A program made the translations under genes and the position numbers. Source: an uncultured bacterium (GTDB taxonomy: Bacteria > Actinomycetota > Coriobacteriia > Coriobacteriales > Coriobacteriaceae). From it: a DNA stretch of 64,000 nucleotides. Shown here piece after piece: positions 17,430 through 25,213 of this stretch. How positions within the stretch are numbered: the stretch's first letter is position 1; each line of letters opens with the position of its first letter. The stretch covers positions 12,640 to 76,639 of the forward strand of contig CAJMMD010000010.1 of NCBI GenBank assembly GCA_905214465.1, written 5' to 3'. Below the pieces are notes generated by a model. It saw only the letters and a list, made by a program, of their open reading frames with translations. It searched no databases and had not been told where the DNA came from.

Positions 17430-18167
17430 TTAGCGACTCATAGCGATGGCAATGCCAATAACCGTGATAACCACGGGAATCGCAAGCGATGCGAACACAA
17501 TCCCGGCAAAAAGGCCTACCACCACCGCGCACACGACGATGACCAGCGCTGTGGGCACAAGCGCGAGCAGAGGAGTAACCACGCAGGCAGATGCAAAGCG
17601 AAGCCCGTGGAACAAGCACTCATGAGGGAATAAAGCCTTGAGAACTCCTTCGACAATTCGCCACTCGACAATCGTTCCGACTGTTAAGACAACAGCCCAA
17701 AGCAGATAATCATTGGCGCGGGAATCCGAAGCCATCTTTCCGGTAACGCCAGCCCACCAATCAAATGCGGCGGCACAGCCCAGCAAACAGACGATCGCGC
17801 AGACGACGGATGCAAATGCGCCCGCGCCCTCAATTGCACCGAGCAGCTCGCGCATGTCGGATTCGCGCTCTCCCGTTAACAGCACAATCCATTTGTGGGC
17901 AAGCGCCGCAACGACCGCCACGCCCAGCACAACCCAGTACGCCCTAAACGCCACCAGGCGCCACGAATGGAGCGGAATCACCGTGTTGCCCTCGCCAATC
18001 TCGAACATAAAGCCGCCGAGCCACGTCGTCAGCAAGCACATCATGTCGACGGCGACAACGTACAGCACAACCGCAAAGAGGGTTTGCAGAATCATGCCTA
18101 AAATATTCACTGTTGTTGGCTTCTTGAGAGCGTCTGGCTCGATCCTATACGTGTCGTATCCGTTCAT
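17430..18167 (-). CDS. Multi-pass membrane protein, first gene of the ClpX-like/helicase operon
   Basis: 245 aa with about five hydrophobic segments (ILGMILQTLFAVVLYVVAV, LVAFRAYWVVLGVAVVAAL, a central VVCAIVCLLGCAAAF, YLLWAVVLTVGTIV and a long C-terminal VVTPLLALVPTALVIVV stretch continuing to the end). AAAGGACAGCTA precedes the ATG. No family is recognised. The style and C-terminal hydrophobic block resemble the membrane protein at 20941-21765, possibly a distant paralogue. It is divergent from the HsdM/HsdS-like gene, sharing a 268-bp promoter region with palindromes. Confidence 0.6.
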   Translation of the reverse strand: MNGYDTYRIEPDALKKPTTVNILGMILQTLFAVVLYVVAVDMMCLLTTWLGGFMFEIGEGNTVIPLHSWRLVAFRAYWVVLGVAVVAALAHKWIVLLTGERESDMRELLGAIEGAGAFASVVCAIVCLLGCAAAFDWWAGVTGKMASDSRANDYLLWAVVLTVGTIVEWRIVEGVLKALFPHECLFHGLRFASACVVTPLLALVPTALVIVVCAVVVGLFAGIVFASLAIPVVITVIGIAIAMSR

Positions 18168-18190
18168 TAGCTGTCCTTTCGTTGCTGAAA

Positions 18191-18245
18191 CAACTAGTTG
18201 GTTTATCCACTGTAGCTTGATACAACTAGGAGATATGCAAATCTC
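18191..18245. promoter_or_regulatory. Palindromes in a divergent promoter region
   Basis: CAACTAGTTG (18191-18200) is a perfect palindrome. Its half CAACTAG recurs at 18223-18229. GAGAT-ATGCAA-ATCTC (18230-18245) is a second inverted repeat. All lie between the divergent starts at 18167 and 18436, a sensible position for a shared operator. Confidence 0.45.
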
Positions 18246-18435
18246 TTAGTGTTAGTATCTAGCGAAATATTACCCAATGCGTACGGCCTCATACGCACCA
18301 TTCGATTTTTTCTTTTTCATTTGAGTGCCCCGCCTGAAAAACGCCGCAACTGCTCTTCTTGTAGACTGAAGGCAATTGAGCCGCGACGGGCCAGTCAGCG
18401 AACCGCGCAATATAGGGAATATGCAGGAGGTGCGC

Positions 18436-20079
18436 ATGCTCAAAACTAAAGCAGAATTTGCAACTCTTCGCTTAAACGAAGATCTCAAGCCATATATGAG
18501 CCGATATCTATCGGATCTTGTGTCTCATATGGTCGAGAAATATCAGCCTTCGTCGAGAACGAAAAGGCTCATTGAACTGTGCTGTCGCGATTTTGAGTTT
18601 TCGAGCGAGCACGTCGATGGCCCCTCGTGGTCTGTTTTGGGGATTGACCTCAAGCGACCTTCGGCCGCCTCGTTTGAGTTTGAGGACCGCGTTTACAACG
18701 AAGCAACCGACGAATGGGATTATGTGCCCGCTTGCGTTTGCAAAAACCGAGTCAAAGTCCCGACGTCGACGTTTACTGCCATCGAGGAGAATATCTTTTT
18801 ATACGACTACGAGCAGGACGCAGCCTCTCACACGTACGAATCAGCACTCATTTACTGCAGGCCCCCCGAGCTACGACCGCTATCCCAATTCCCGGCATCT
18901 ATCGATGCGGCAAATGCGCGAGTCCTGGATTTCCTCAGAACGCGCTCGAAGCAGCTGCAACGCAGCGCAGGCATCCCCGATCTGCTTTCGGTCACTGAGT
19001 GGTACTACATCTTTCTTGCGGCATCCATTGCCTGCTCTCAGTCCCATGCCACGGCCGTCATTCAGATTTCGGACCGTCTGTTCAATCTGGCGCGAGCCGT
19101 AGATGGACGTCGCCTTCTTTGTGACCTCGGCCTGCTAAAGAGCATTGTGCTTCTTCCCAACACCATTGCCAAAAAGGCCGAGGGTCGCGCGCTGCTCTTT
19201 ATTGGCGACGGCGAGCCCAATGATCCGTATTTCCTTTTTGACGGCAGGAGCTTTGACGACAAGCAAATGACCGATGAGATTCTGCACCAGCTCCTCGATT
19301 CCGTCGACCGAGCCTACGGCGATCAAAAGAATCCAGTCTATTGGCATCGGCTCGAGGATCAGGGCAACGGCATCTATCCCCTATTACCCAATACAAAGAG
19401 CGGATCGTTCGACGAGAGAATGTTCATCCCCCTTGGGTCGCTAGCACCAATCTACCGCGGCACCGCCCGCAGCGTTGTAACCAAACTGCCCGAATCAGAT
19501 CCGACAGACAGTTACCAACAGCACGACTGCTACTACCTGTCGCTAAAGCATCTTCATGATGGCGCAATCATTGCCGCAGAAGATGTACTTGAGCGTGTCC
19601 CCGATACAGATATCTACGATGTAAGCCGTGTAGACTACGAAGATTTTCGGAAGGCCAAACCGATCGACGCCCGCGAGGCGAGCCTTCTCATATCACGCGT
19701 CGGGCCTCCATTCAAGCTTGCCCTCATCACGCCAGGCCACTTTTCTGTCGGTTCTGAGCGCCCCGTGGAGCGCGGTCTTTTGTTTGAGAGCATTGTCCCC
19801 TGCGACGCCATGTTCTGCGCTACCTTTGAGGACGAGCTGCTTGCCCAGTTTGTCCTGGCATACCTGTCGTCCGATGAGGGGCAGAAGAAACTGGCGGACA
19901 CCTCGCACGGAGACGCGCTTGTGCAACTTGCCCCAATGGACCTGCGAAGCATGACCGTGCCTGTTCCCGGGCGAGCGGAGCAGGAGCGCTACGCGCTAGA
20001 GTACGAAGCAAAGCAGCGCGCCTACGAGGACGCCCTTAAGCAGGCGGAACATTACGCTGCGAGCAAGGGAACGATGTAG
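18436..20079 (+). CDS. HsdM/HsdS-like protein without methylase catalytic motifs
   Basis: 547 aa from the ATG at 18436, preceded by CAGGAGG. The middle (SHATAVIQISDRLFNLARAV, DLGLLKSIVLLPNTIAKKAEGRALLFIG) matches the post-catalytic half of type I N6-adenine methylases, in which a predicted helper strand is followed by an ILFF-like strand. The segment from about residue 330 (LGSLAPIYRGTAR...YYLSLKHLHDGAI...ISRVGPPFKLALI) resembles an HsdS target-recognition domain, and the end is a charged helix. There is no SAM-binding FxGxG or NPPY motif, so methylation is unlikely. Probably a DNA-recognition or scaffold protein. The same architecture occurs at 35143-36582, also divergent from an island operon. 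Confidence 0.6.
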   Translation: MLKTKAEFATLRLNEDLKPYMSRYLSDLVSHMVEKYQPSSRTKRLIELCCRDFEFSSEHVDGPSWSVLGIDLKRPSAASFEFEDRVYNEATDEWDYVPACVCKNRVKVPTSTFTAIEENIFLYDYEQDAASHTYESALIYCRPPELRPLSQFPASIDAANARVLDFLRTRSKQLQRSAGIPDLLSVTEWYYIFLAASIACSQSHATAVIQISDRLFNLARAVDGRRLLCDLGLLKSIVLLPNTIAKKAEGRALLFIGDGEPNDPYFLFDGRSFDDKQMTDEILHQLLDSVDRAYGDQKNPVYWHRLEDQGNGIYPLLPNTKSGSFDERMFIPLGSLAPIYRGTARSVVTKLPESDPTDSYQQHDCYYLSLKHLHDGAIIAAEDVLERVPDTDIYDVSRVDYEDFRKAKPIDAREASLLISRVGPPFKLALITPGHFSVGSERPVERGLLFESIVPCDAMFCATFEDELLAQFVLAYLSSDEGQKKLADTSHGDALVQLAPMDLRSMTVPVPGRAEQERYALEYEAKQRAYEDALKQAEHYAASKGTM

Positions 20080-20090
20080 CGACCGAGGCC

Positions 20091-20124
20091 GGCAGACTGT
20101 CCGGACTTTTGCCGACAGTCTGCC
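20091..20124 (+). terminator. Stem-loop after the HsdM/HsdS-like gene
   Basis: GGCAGACTGTC (20091-20101) pairs perfectly with GACAGTCTGCC (20114-20124), 11 bp after the stop codon region. It lacks a strong T-run and sits between convergent genes; a transcription-ending or mRNA-stabilising hairpin. Confidence 0.5.
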
Positions 20125-20151
20125 GATCAGGCACGCCGTTCAGCGCAGCAG

Positions 20152-20769
20152 CTAGAGATCCTCAACAGACTTCGAACTGGCTTTGGCCGCCTCTTCGCCC
20201 GCGATCAGGTCCCTAACCGTTATATACGCACTGTACGTAGCATCTTCAATCTTTTCCATAACATCAGGGTCGCAAGTTCCCCAAATATCTTTGAGAACTC
20301 GAGCCAATCCCCAAGCAGCGCTGAGCAGGACGTCAACGTCCTTTAGATCTAAGTGGCTGACCGTAAAGGGACAGTACTCGCACTCCAACAGATAGGTGTC
20401 AACAGCCTCAATTGTCTCAGCCACATACTGCTCAAGATCGGGATGGGGATGGAAGGCGCACAGCGCCTTGTGCGGATCGGTCGGCTCAATCCAATACAGC
20501 GTTGTCGCTTCCTCGCATTTCTCGAGCGGATAACGCTCAGCTGCCTTCTCCCAGCTTTCATACCAGGGATCGGCATCGCCGTCCGTCATCGACCTGCAAA
20601 GATTAATCGCCGCAGAAACAGTCGCACACGAATATCTATAGCTGGCGTCTTTCTTAAACTCATCATTGAGCTCGACGTCACCAGACAGCTCCGCCTCCAT
20701 GATAAGGAACGGACCATCCTCATCCGTAATGCTTATGGGATAGTTGTTGCACTCATAGCCCGGATACAT
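20152..20769 (-). CDS. Hypothetical acidic protein
   Basis: 205 aa from the ATG at 20769 (GGAGACAAA just upstream). The frame stays open upstream to 20910, but that part runs through a repeat and is unlikely to be translated. It is strongly acidic and Cys/Trp/Tyr-rich (MYPGYECNNYPISITDEDGP, WIEPTDPHKALCAFHPHPDL, LLECEYCPFTV). No membrane segment or known domain. Its upstream region carries two tandem copies of a 35-bp repeat. Could be an immunity or regulatory protein, but there is no direct evidence. Confidence 0.5.
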   Translation of the reverse strand: MYPGYECNNYPISITDEDGPFLIMEAELSGDVELNDEFKKDASYRYSCATVSAAINLCRSMTDGDADPWYESWEKAAERYPLEKCEEATTLYWIEPTDPHKALCAFHPHPDLEQYVAETIEAVDTYLLECEYCPFTVSHLDLKDVDVLLSAAWGLARVLKDIWGTCDPDVMEKIEDATYSAYITVRDLIAGEEAAKASSKSVEDL

Positions 20770-20854
20770 TTTGTCTCCAATCAATCGTTCGGACACATTA
20801 ACAAGCAATATCGAAACCGCGCTCACGCGGAGGACCGTCGTCCTCGCACCAACC

Positions 20855-20929
20855 TGCAAGTTTTTCTCATCGCATGAAAAGAACTTGCGATTCTTGCAAG
20901 TTTTTCTCACGCGGTGACAAGAACTCGCA
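20855..20929. repeat. Two tandem copies of a 35-bp imperfect palindrome
   Basis: Copy A (20855-20888) and copy B (20895-20929) share TGCAAGTTTTTCTC followed by a variable centre, then AAGAACTTGC/AAGAACTCGC. The ends are inverted (GCAAGTT...AACTTGC). A third copy lies at 24911-24945. The spacing of about 40 bp and upstream location suggest protein-binding sites or a small dispersed repeat. Confidence 0.6.
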
Positions 20930-20940
20930 TGATCGCCCCG

Positions 20941-21765
20941 CTACCTGCGCCACGAGGCGGCAAGGATAACGGGAAGCCCGGCGATGCACACCACTAAGGC
21001 CACGGCTGCGAACGCAAGCACGATAGCCACGCTCACGACGATATAGGCCACGGCAATGAAGGCCAACGCCAGCAGGCAGGCAAGCAGCTCGGCCACGTAG
21101 CACAACACCAGGTTCGAGCTCGCGCGCTTCAGCAGGACGTCGGCGAGGCGGACAAGCTCGACGGCAAAGCCGCTGCCGTAATTGCGTCCGGGGCCCTTGG
21201 CGATAAACCACTTGAACAGGCACATCAGGGCACAGCCCAGCATGATCATGATGGAAACGGCCCATACATCGTGCCCCGACTCAACAAGGCTCTGGTCACC
21301 CATCGCACTGCCGTTGATGAGCCAACTCGTTCCATAGCCCATGAACAGCATCGCCAGCAGCAGGCAGGCGCTCACCGCGGCGAGCAGGCGCGACACACGG
21401 CTGCAGAATACCGGTGCCTCGCAGCTGAGCCCAAGTCCCTCGCGAACGCGCCAGACGGCATGGTAGGCAGGGTAGGCCGCGATGAGCACGGCCACGAGCA
21501 GCGACGCCCAATCGGACCCGGGTGCCGCTGACGCGTACTCCGCGATCGCAGAAACTGAGCAGTTGGTGTGGAACGACTCGTTCAGAAACAGCGCGACCTC
21601 GCCCTTCCAGACGCAATGCGGGGCGGCGACAGAGGCGATGCCGACAATGGCAATCGCGGCAACGGCAGCAAGCAGCGCGCCCTGCACGAGCTTGACGACC
21701 TCGCCTTTGGCGGTGCGGGGTGCAGCCTCAACGGCGCTGGACGAAATTAGGATAGAAGTGTTCAT
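20941..21765 (-). CDS. Multi-pass membrane protein of unknown function
   Basis: 274 aa from the ATG at 21765, with GAAAGGAAGATC upstream. About six hydrophobic segments are visible (KLVQGALLAAVAAIAIVGIA, WASLLVAVLIAAYPAYHAVW, LLAAVSACLLLAMLFMGY, VWAVSIMIMLGCALMCLF, and a long C-terminal pair from LVLCYVAELLACLLALAFIA onward). No known family. The hydrophobic tail ending in a basic residue pair resembles the end of the 17430-18167 protein. It has no partner gene in an obvious operon. Confidence 0.55.
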   Translation of the reverse strand: MNTSILISSSAVEAAPRTAKGEVVKLVQGALLAAVAAIAIVGIASVAAPHCVWKGEVALFLNESFHTNCSVSAIAEYASAAPGSDWASLLVAVLIAAYPAYHAVWRVREGLGLSCEAPVFCSRVSRLLAAVSACLLLAMLFMGYGTSWLINGSAMGDQSLVESGHDVWAVSIMIMLGCALMCLFKWFIAKGPGRNYGSGFAVELVRLADVLLKRASSNLVLCYVAELLACLLALAFIAVAYIVVSVAIVLAFAAVALVVCIAGLPVILAASWRR

Positions 21766-21892
21766 GATCTTCCTTTCAGAGAGGCCTGATTGGCTGGCGA
21801 TTGGGTTTTGGGGTGATTGATGCAAATACAGGGGTTATCTAATTGCCCCAGCAAAACAGCAGGTCAATTTGACCGTTCGTGAAGAAATTGGG

Positions 21893-22234
21893 CTAGCAGG
21901 CGATATCAAGATCGTCGCGGCTCGAGAACTCGGCGCTAGCGACACCACGCGATGGGATGCACGTAAATTCAAACTGGTGAACCGGCGAGACTACCGGATA
22001 GTCCTCAGCACCCCACTCAAGCTCAAAGCCCAAGCGGGCAAGCTCCTCACGGCAGTTGTCGAGCATAAGCTCACAAGCGCTTTGACGAGCGCAGGCCTCA
22101 ATATAGCCAAGCCCACGTGCATCGGAAAGGCAAGCCTTCAGCTCATCACAGATGGTCATAACTTCGCAAACGAGATCTTCGAGTTCATCGCGCCTGGCGG
22201 AATTCACCAGTTCAAACAGGGTATCGTCAAACAT
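21893..22234 (-). CDS. Small acidic hypothetical protein
   Basis: 113 aa from the ATG at 22234, chosen because GGAGGACGGAAA precedes it; the upstream in-frame extension has no ribosome site. Mostly helical and acidic (FDDTLFELVNSARRDELEDLVCEVMTICDEL). No recognised domain. An opposite-strand frame covers the same DNA but lacks a convincing start. It is divergent from the 687-aa gene and shares its promoter region. Confidence 0.5.
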   Translation of the reverse strand: MFDDTLFELVNSARRDELEDLVCEVMTICDELKACLSDARGLGYIEACARQSACELMLDNCREELARLGFELEWGAEDYPVVSPVHQFEFTCIPSRGVASAEFSSRDDLDIAC

Positions 22235-22344
22235 TTTCCGTCCTCCTTTGGACTTCTTTTTTGCTCGACACCTATTGAACACGACAAAGTGGCACAATAG
22301 CACAAGGTTTATTCGATTTTGAAAGTTGTGCAGGTTTAAAAAAT

Positions 22345-24408
22345 ATGCAGGGTGCCAATTTAATTACTCTGAACTGGCGCGTTAGAGCTAGCTTCATTCG
22401 ATTCGGTAGAGACAGCTCTTTATATCTCCGTTGTAAACAACCATCACTTTTAAACCCCAATAAGGATCAAGAATTTGAAGAGGTGGAATTCGAGCAGCAT
22501 TGGACAGTTAAAGAACTGTTAAACGCGTTGCTAAGAATTGATCTGGAAAAGTTCTATAACGAGCTGTCCTCTTGGTATACCGAGTATCGCGACACCCATG
22601 CAGTGCCTGTTCCACACCGTATCTTTTTATCGCTCCAGCGAAAAGCACACCTTCAAGAAGCTCAATACCTCAAAGCCTCAGACTCTAAAACAGCGGCCAC
22701 GTGTTTTCCTCCGCTATGTTCGGGAATTATTGACGCAGGCGAAAACCTCGACAAATGGCATGCCGAAAAGGCAAATATAACCCGTGAGCTCGGAAAGGCA
22801 GTCAAACAATCGCTTGATTCCGCAACAAGCGGCGGTTACTCGGACAGTATCTACCGGCTCTTTTTTAACATTTGTTCCTTGTGCATCGATTCGGCTTATC
22901 TTGATGAAATACCCGATGCCTATTTGCCTTCAAGGGTTTTTTCTCTTTGGGCACTAGAGTGCGGGAACATCGCGAAAGTTACTATGCCGGCGCTTGAGCT
23001 GCTGAGCAGCTGTAGCACCACTGATTCCACTGCGTCAGACCTAGCCAATTACATTGAAATGGTCTTTGGCCTAAATAGTGGGCCTTTGCTCGCCCGCGGA
23101 AGTGAACACTCGATTGTCAATCACCCGATGGCGCTTAAGGCGCCACAAACAAAAAGGGAGTTTTATGAGGCGCACTTCCTCGGTCAATTAACTGAGCCTC
23201 AGCTAGCCATCGATATCCATGAGTTGGCAATAGCCGTACTCGGCAACATCATCATTGAGTGTCTTAGTTTATCCAAGAAGATCAACGAAGCCTCTTATCA
23301 GGATGACCTAAGCCGTCACGTCTCATTATTCGTGAAGCTGCTTTCCAGCGGGGAATCGATTCTGGATGGCGCAAACCAAATTCGCCGCTTTGGGGAGATA
23401 ACGTCCTCAAAATGTACGAAACATGCAATCGCCGGCCCGATAGTCCAGAACCTCAAGAGCCTCAACGCTCTGGCGCTCAATCTAATAAATAGCGGGCTTT
23501 ACAACAAGGTTGAGTTATCGAGGAACTCCGAAAGCACAGTCGGCCTTATGCGGTATATCGTAAATGACGGAAAAGACCTTGTTGTCGATATCAACGACAG
23601 CAGGGAGATGCAGAAAGCCCTCCATTTTCAGCATTTGATAGACCGCTCCCACTCATTGATTCATTCTTTTCTTCCAAAATCATTTCCTGCTTTCTATGCA
23701 CAATTACTATGCGAAGCCCTCCGATCCGGGGCGCTTCCAGCAAAATGCAGCACATGCAACAAGCCTTTTTTTCCAACTGGCAACAATAGCAAGTATTGTT
23801 CTGGTTACGACAATGAAACGGGCCTATATTGCAATCCCGCGCGCAACACAAATAACAAGCTTGGTAAAAAACTGCCCCATGCAACTGCCGTTAATTTAAG
23901 ACGCAAAGCAGATACCGCAAGCGGGAAAGACGGACATAACCCGATGGCCGCTAACAAAAAGCGACAGCTATATTTTCAAGAACTAGCCGATGCCGTTGAC
24001 CACACCCTTGGATCTTATTATCAACGGTCCCCCCTTGTATCGAAAGCACTCTACGAAAAGTGGCTCAAAGCAATCAATCGGCCCAAGAACCAGCCTTGCA
24101 CCCAAACGCCTGAAGCGTTCGGCTATCCTCATCCTGTGATTTGGAACGGTTCGCTGGCGGATGGCAATGAAGTCGTTGTTATTACGACTCAGTCAGCGCA
24201 ATTAGGCACTCTTCCAGAGCTCTTGGACAAACTCGCTGGAAAGAACGCTAGCAGCTGCCGCAAATCGGATAACGGTTGGGCGCTTTCTAAGTTCGACCTG
24301 GTTGCCACGGTCATCTCATTAGAGCTGGAGGCTGACAAGACCAGAAAGAAGGGAATCGAGTCAATCAAGCACGTCCCCATTCCCGGCCTATCCAGCTACT
24401 GGGATTAA
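22345..24408 (+). CDS. 687-aa hypothetical protein with C-terminal zinc-ribbon-like motif
   Basis: An AT-richer gene than its surroundings, suggesting recent transfer. The N-terminal about 450 residues are helical without recognised motifs. Around residues 467-500 lies CSTCNKPFFPTGNNSKYCSG...YC, a Cys-rich finger of the CxxC...YC type found in DUF6076-like and other uncharacterised proteins with a C-terminal zinc module. A basic linker (NLRRKADTASGKDGH) follows. The ribosome site is weak, so the exact start is uncertain. Orphan; a DNA/RNA-binding accessory protein is possible but unproven. Confidence 0.6.
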   Translation: MQGANLITLNWRVRASFIRFGRDSSLYLRCKQPSLLNPNKDQEFEEVEFEQHWTVKELLNALLRIDLEKFYNELSSWYTEYRDTHAVPVPHRIFLSLQRKAHLQEAQYLKASDSKTAATCFPPLCSGIIDAGENLDKWHAEKANITRELGKAVKQSLDSATSGGYSDSIYRLFFNICSLCIDSAYLDEIPDAYLPSRVFSLWALECGNIAKVTMPALELLSSCSTTDSTASDLANYIEMVFGLNSGPLLARGSEHSIVNHPMALKAPQTKREFYEAHFLGQLTEPQLAIDIHELAIAVLGNIIIECLSLSKKINEASYQDDLSRHVSLFVKLLSSGESILDGANQIRRFGEITSSKCTKHAIAGPIVQNLKSLNALALNLINSGLYNKVELSRNSESTVGLMRYIVNDGKDLVVDINDSREMQKALHFQHLIDRSHSLIHSFLPKSFPAFYAQLLCEALRSGALPAKCSTCNKPFFPTGNNSKYCSGYDNETGLYCNPARNTNNKLGKKLPHATAVNLRRKADTASGKDGHNPMAANKKRQLYFQELADAVDHTLGSYYQRSPLVSKALYEKWLKAINRPKNQPCTQTPEAFGYPHPVIWNGSLADGNEVVVITTQSAQLGTLPELLDKLAGKNASSCRKSDNGWALSKFDLVATVISLELEADKTRKKGIESIKHVPIPGLSSYWD

Positions 24409-24443
24409 CCTTTACTAAAGAGTCAGCAGACATCGAGGAGCGC

Positions 24444-24638
24444 CTATATCTTCCTGCGCTCGTCGAGTGTCTTGCCGCTCTCGTCCTTCCAGACATTCCA
24501 GCCGTTGTTCGAGCAGCCAAGCACAACCCAACCGGCAGTCGAGGGCGACTTCGTCACCACATCCGCTTGCAGCACGCCATCCACAATTGGTGCTGTGCGA
24601 CGGGCCTCAGGAGTCCAGACCCCGTCGTTGACCGGCAT
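24444..24638 (-). pseudogene. DUF4357-domain remnant
   Basis: A 64-residue frame ending VVTKSPSTAGWVVLGCSNNG-WNVWKDESGKTLDERRKI. The W-x-x-WK-D-x-x-G-K-x-L-D-E pattern is the C-terminal signature of DUF4357, normally found at the end of larger nuclease or GIY-YIG proteins. No upstream catalytic domain is present on this strand, so it is probably the leftover 3' end of a deleted defence-type gene. Confidence 0.5.
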
Positions 24639-24910
24639 TGCGCAGATAAATAGCGCCGATCAGATGGCTAAGCCCATTCCATTGCTTGGAATTGATGAGC
24701 CCGTGTGCGTCTCAACCGACCTGACCGTCCAAGACACATGGAACACGCCCGACGCATGTGTCTGCAGCACCGGCATGATCGATGACCTGGGCTTTACCGT
24801 GCATACAAAGGGTATGACCCGCAAAAGCAGAACTGGGCTTTATCCCGTGGCCTCCAGCAGAGCCGAAGGCCACGGAGTGGCATTGGACGCGGACGCCGCC
24901 CATCCCAATC

Positions 24911-24945
24911 TGCAAGTTTTTCTCGCGCGATGACAAGAGCTTGCA
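24911..24945. repeat. Third copy of the 35-bp imperfect palindrome
   Basis: TGCAAGTTTTTCTCGCGCGA with the inverted end AAGAGCTTGCA. It matches the two copies at 20855-20929 in both arms, with variation only in the centre. Confidence 0.6.
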
Positions 24946-25213
24946 TAGTTATTCTGAGGCCACCTACCGGCTGCCCCAGATGCAGCACCGACCGAGGCTT
25001 GACCGCCATTGAAAAGATTGGCATCGACAGCTCGGACGAAAGAGACCCGGATTCTTCACAAGACGGAAGAGGCGATTTATCGTAGTCTTTCCCCGCCCGA
25101 TGCCAGCATATTTGGCAATCCGCGCATAATCAGCGCTCGTTGCCCAGTCTAGTTGAGTGTCGAAAGGATCACCCCCTAGCCTCAGTTGCCAGTTAACCGA
25201 CTTGGCTTTCCCG

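Larger units (their letters stand above)
24409..25213. other. 800-bp zone of gene remnants
   Basis: Between the 687-aa gene and the LlaJI-type nuclease gene no intact gene is convincing. It holds a DUF4357-like fragment (24444-24638), one 35-bp palindromic repeat (24911-24945) and a minus-strand frame around 24964-25213. That frame contains the protein-like stretch GKAKSVNWQLRLGGDPFDTQ and continues with SADYARIAKYAGIGRGKTTI, overlapping the nuclease gene's end. It looks like debris from earlier insertions. Confidence 0.45.

Noticed and set aside
15487..17433. A 648-codon plus-strand frame opposite the ClpX-like gene
   Set aside because: Low-complexity His/Arg-rich translation with no family features; the minus strand has clear AAA+ motifs.
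9390..18167. Assigning the operon to BREX, DISARM, Zorya or a CRISPR type
   Set aside because: No PglZ, PglX, DrmA/B, ZorA/B, Cas nuclease or array is present; ClpX-like plus helicase-nuclease does not fit these systems.
20855..20929. Tandem repeats considered as a minimal CRISPR array
   Set aside because: Only two copies about 40 bp apart, with variable centres inside the repeats rather than unique spacers between identical repeats, and no cas genes nearby.
21869..22300. Plus-strand frame overlapping the 113-aa minus-strand gene
   Set aside because: No ribosome site and less protein-like composition; the minus strand has GGAGG before its ATG.
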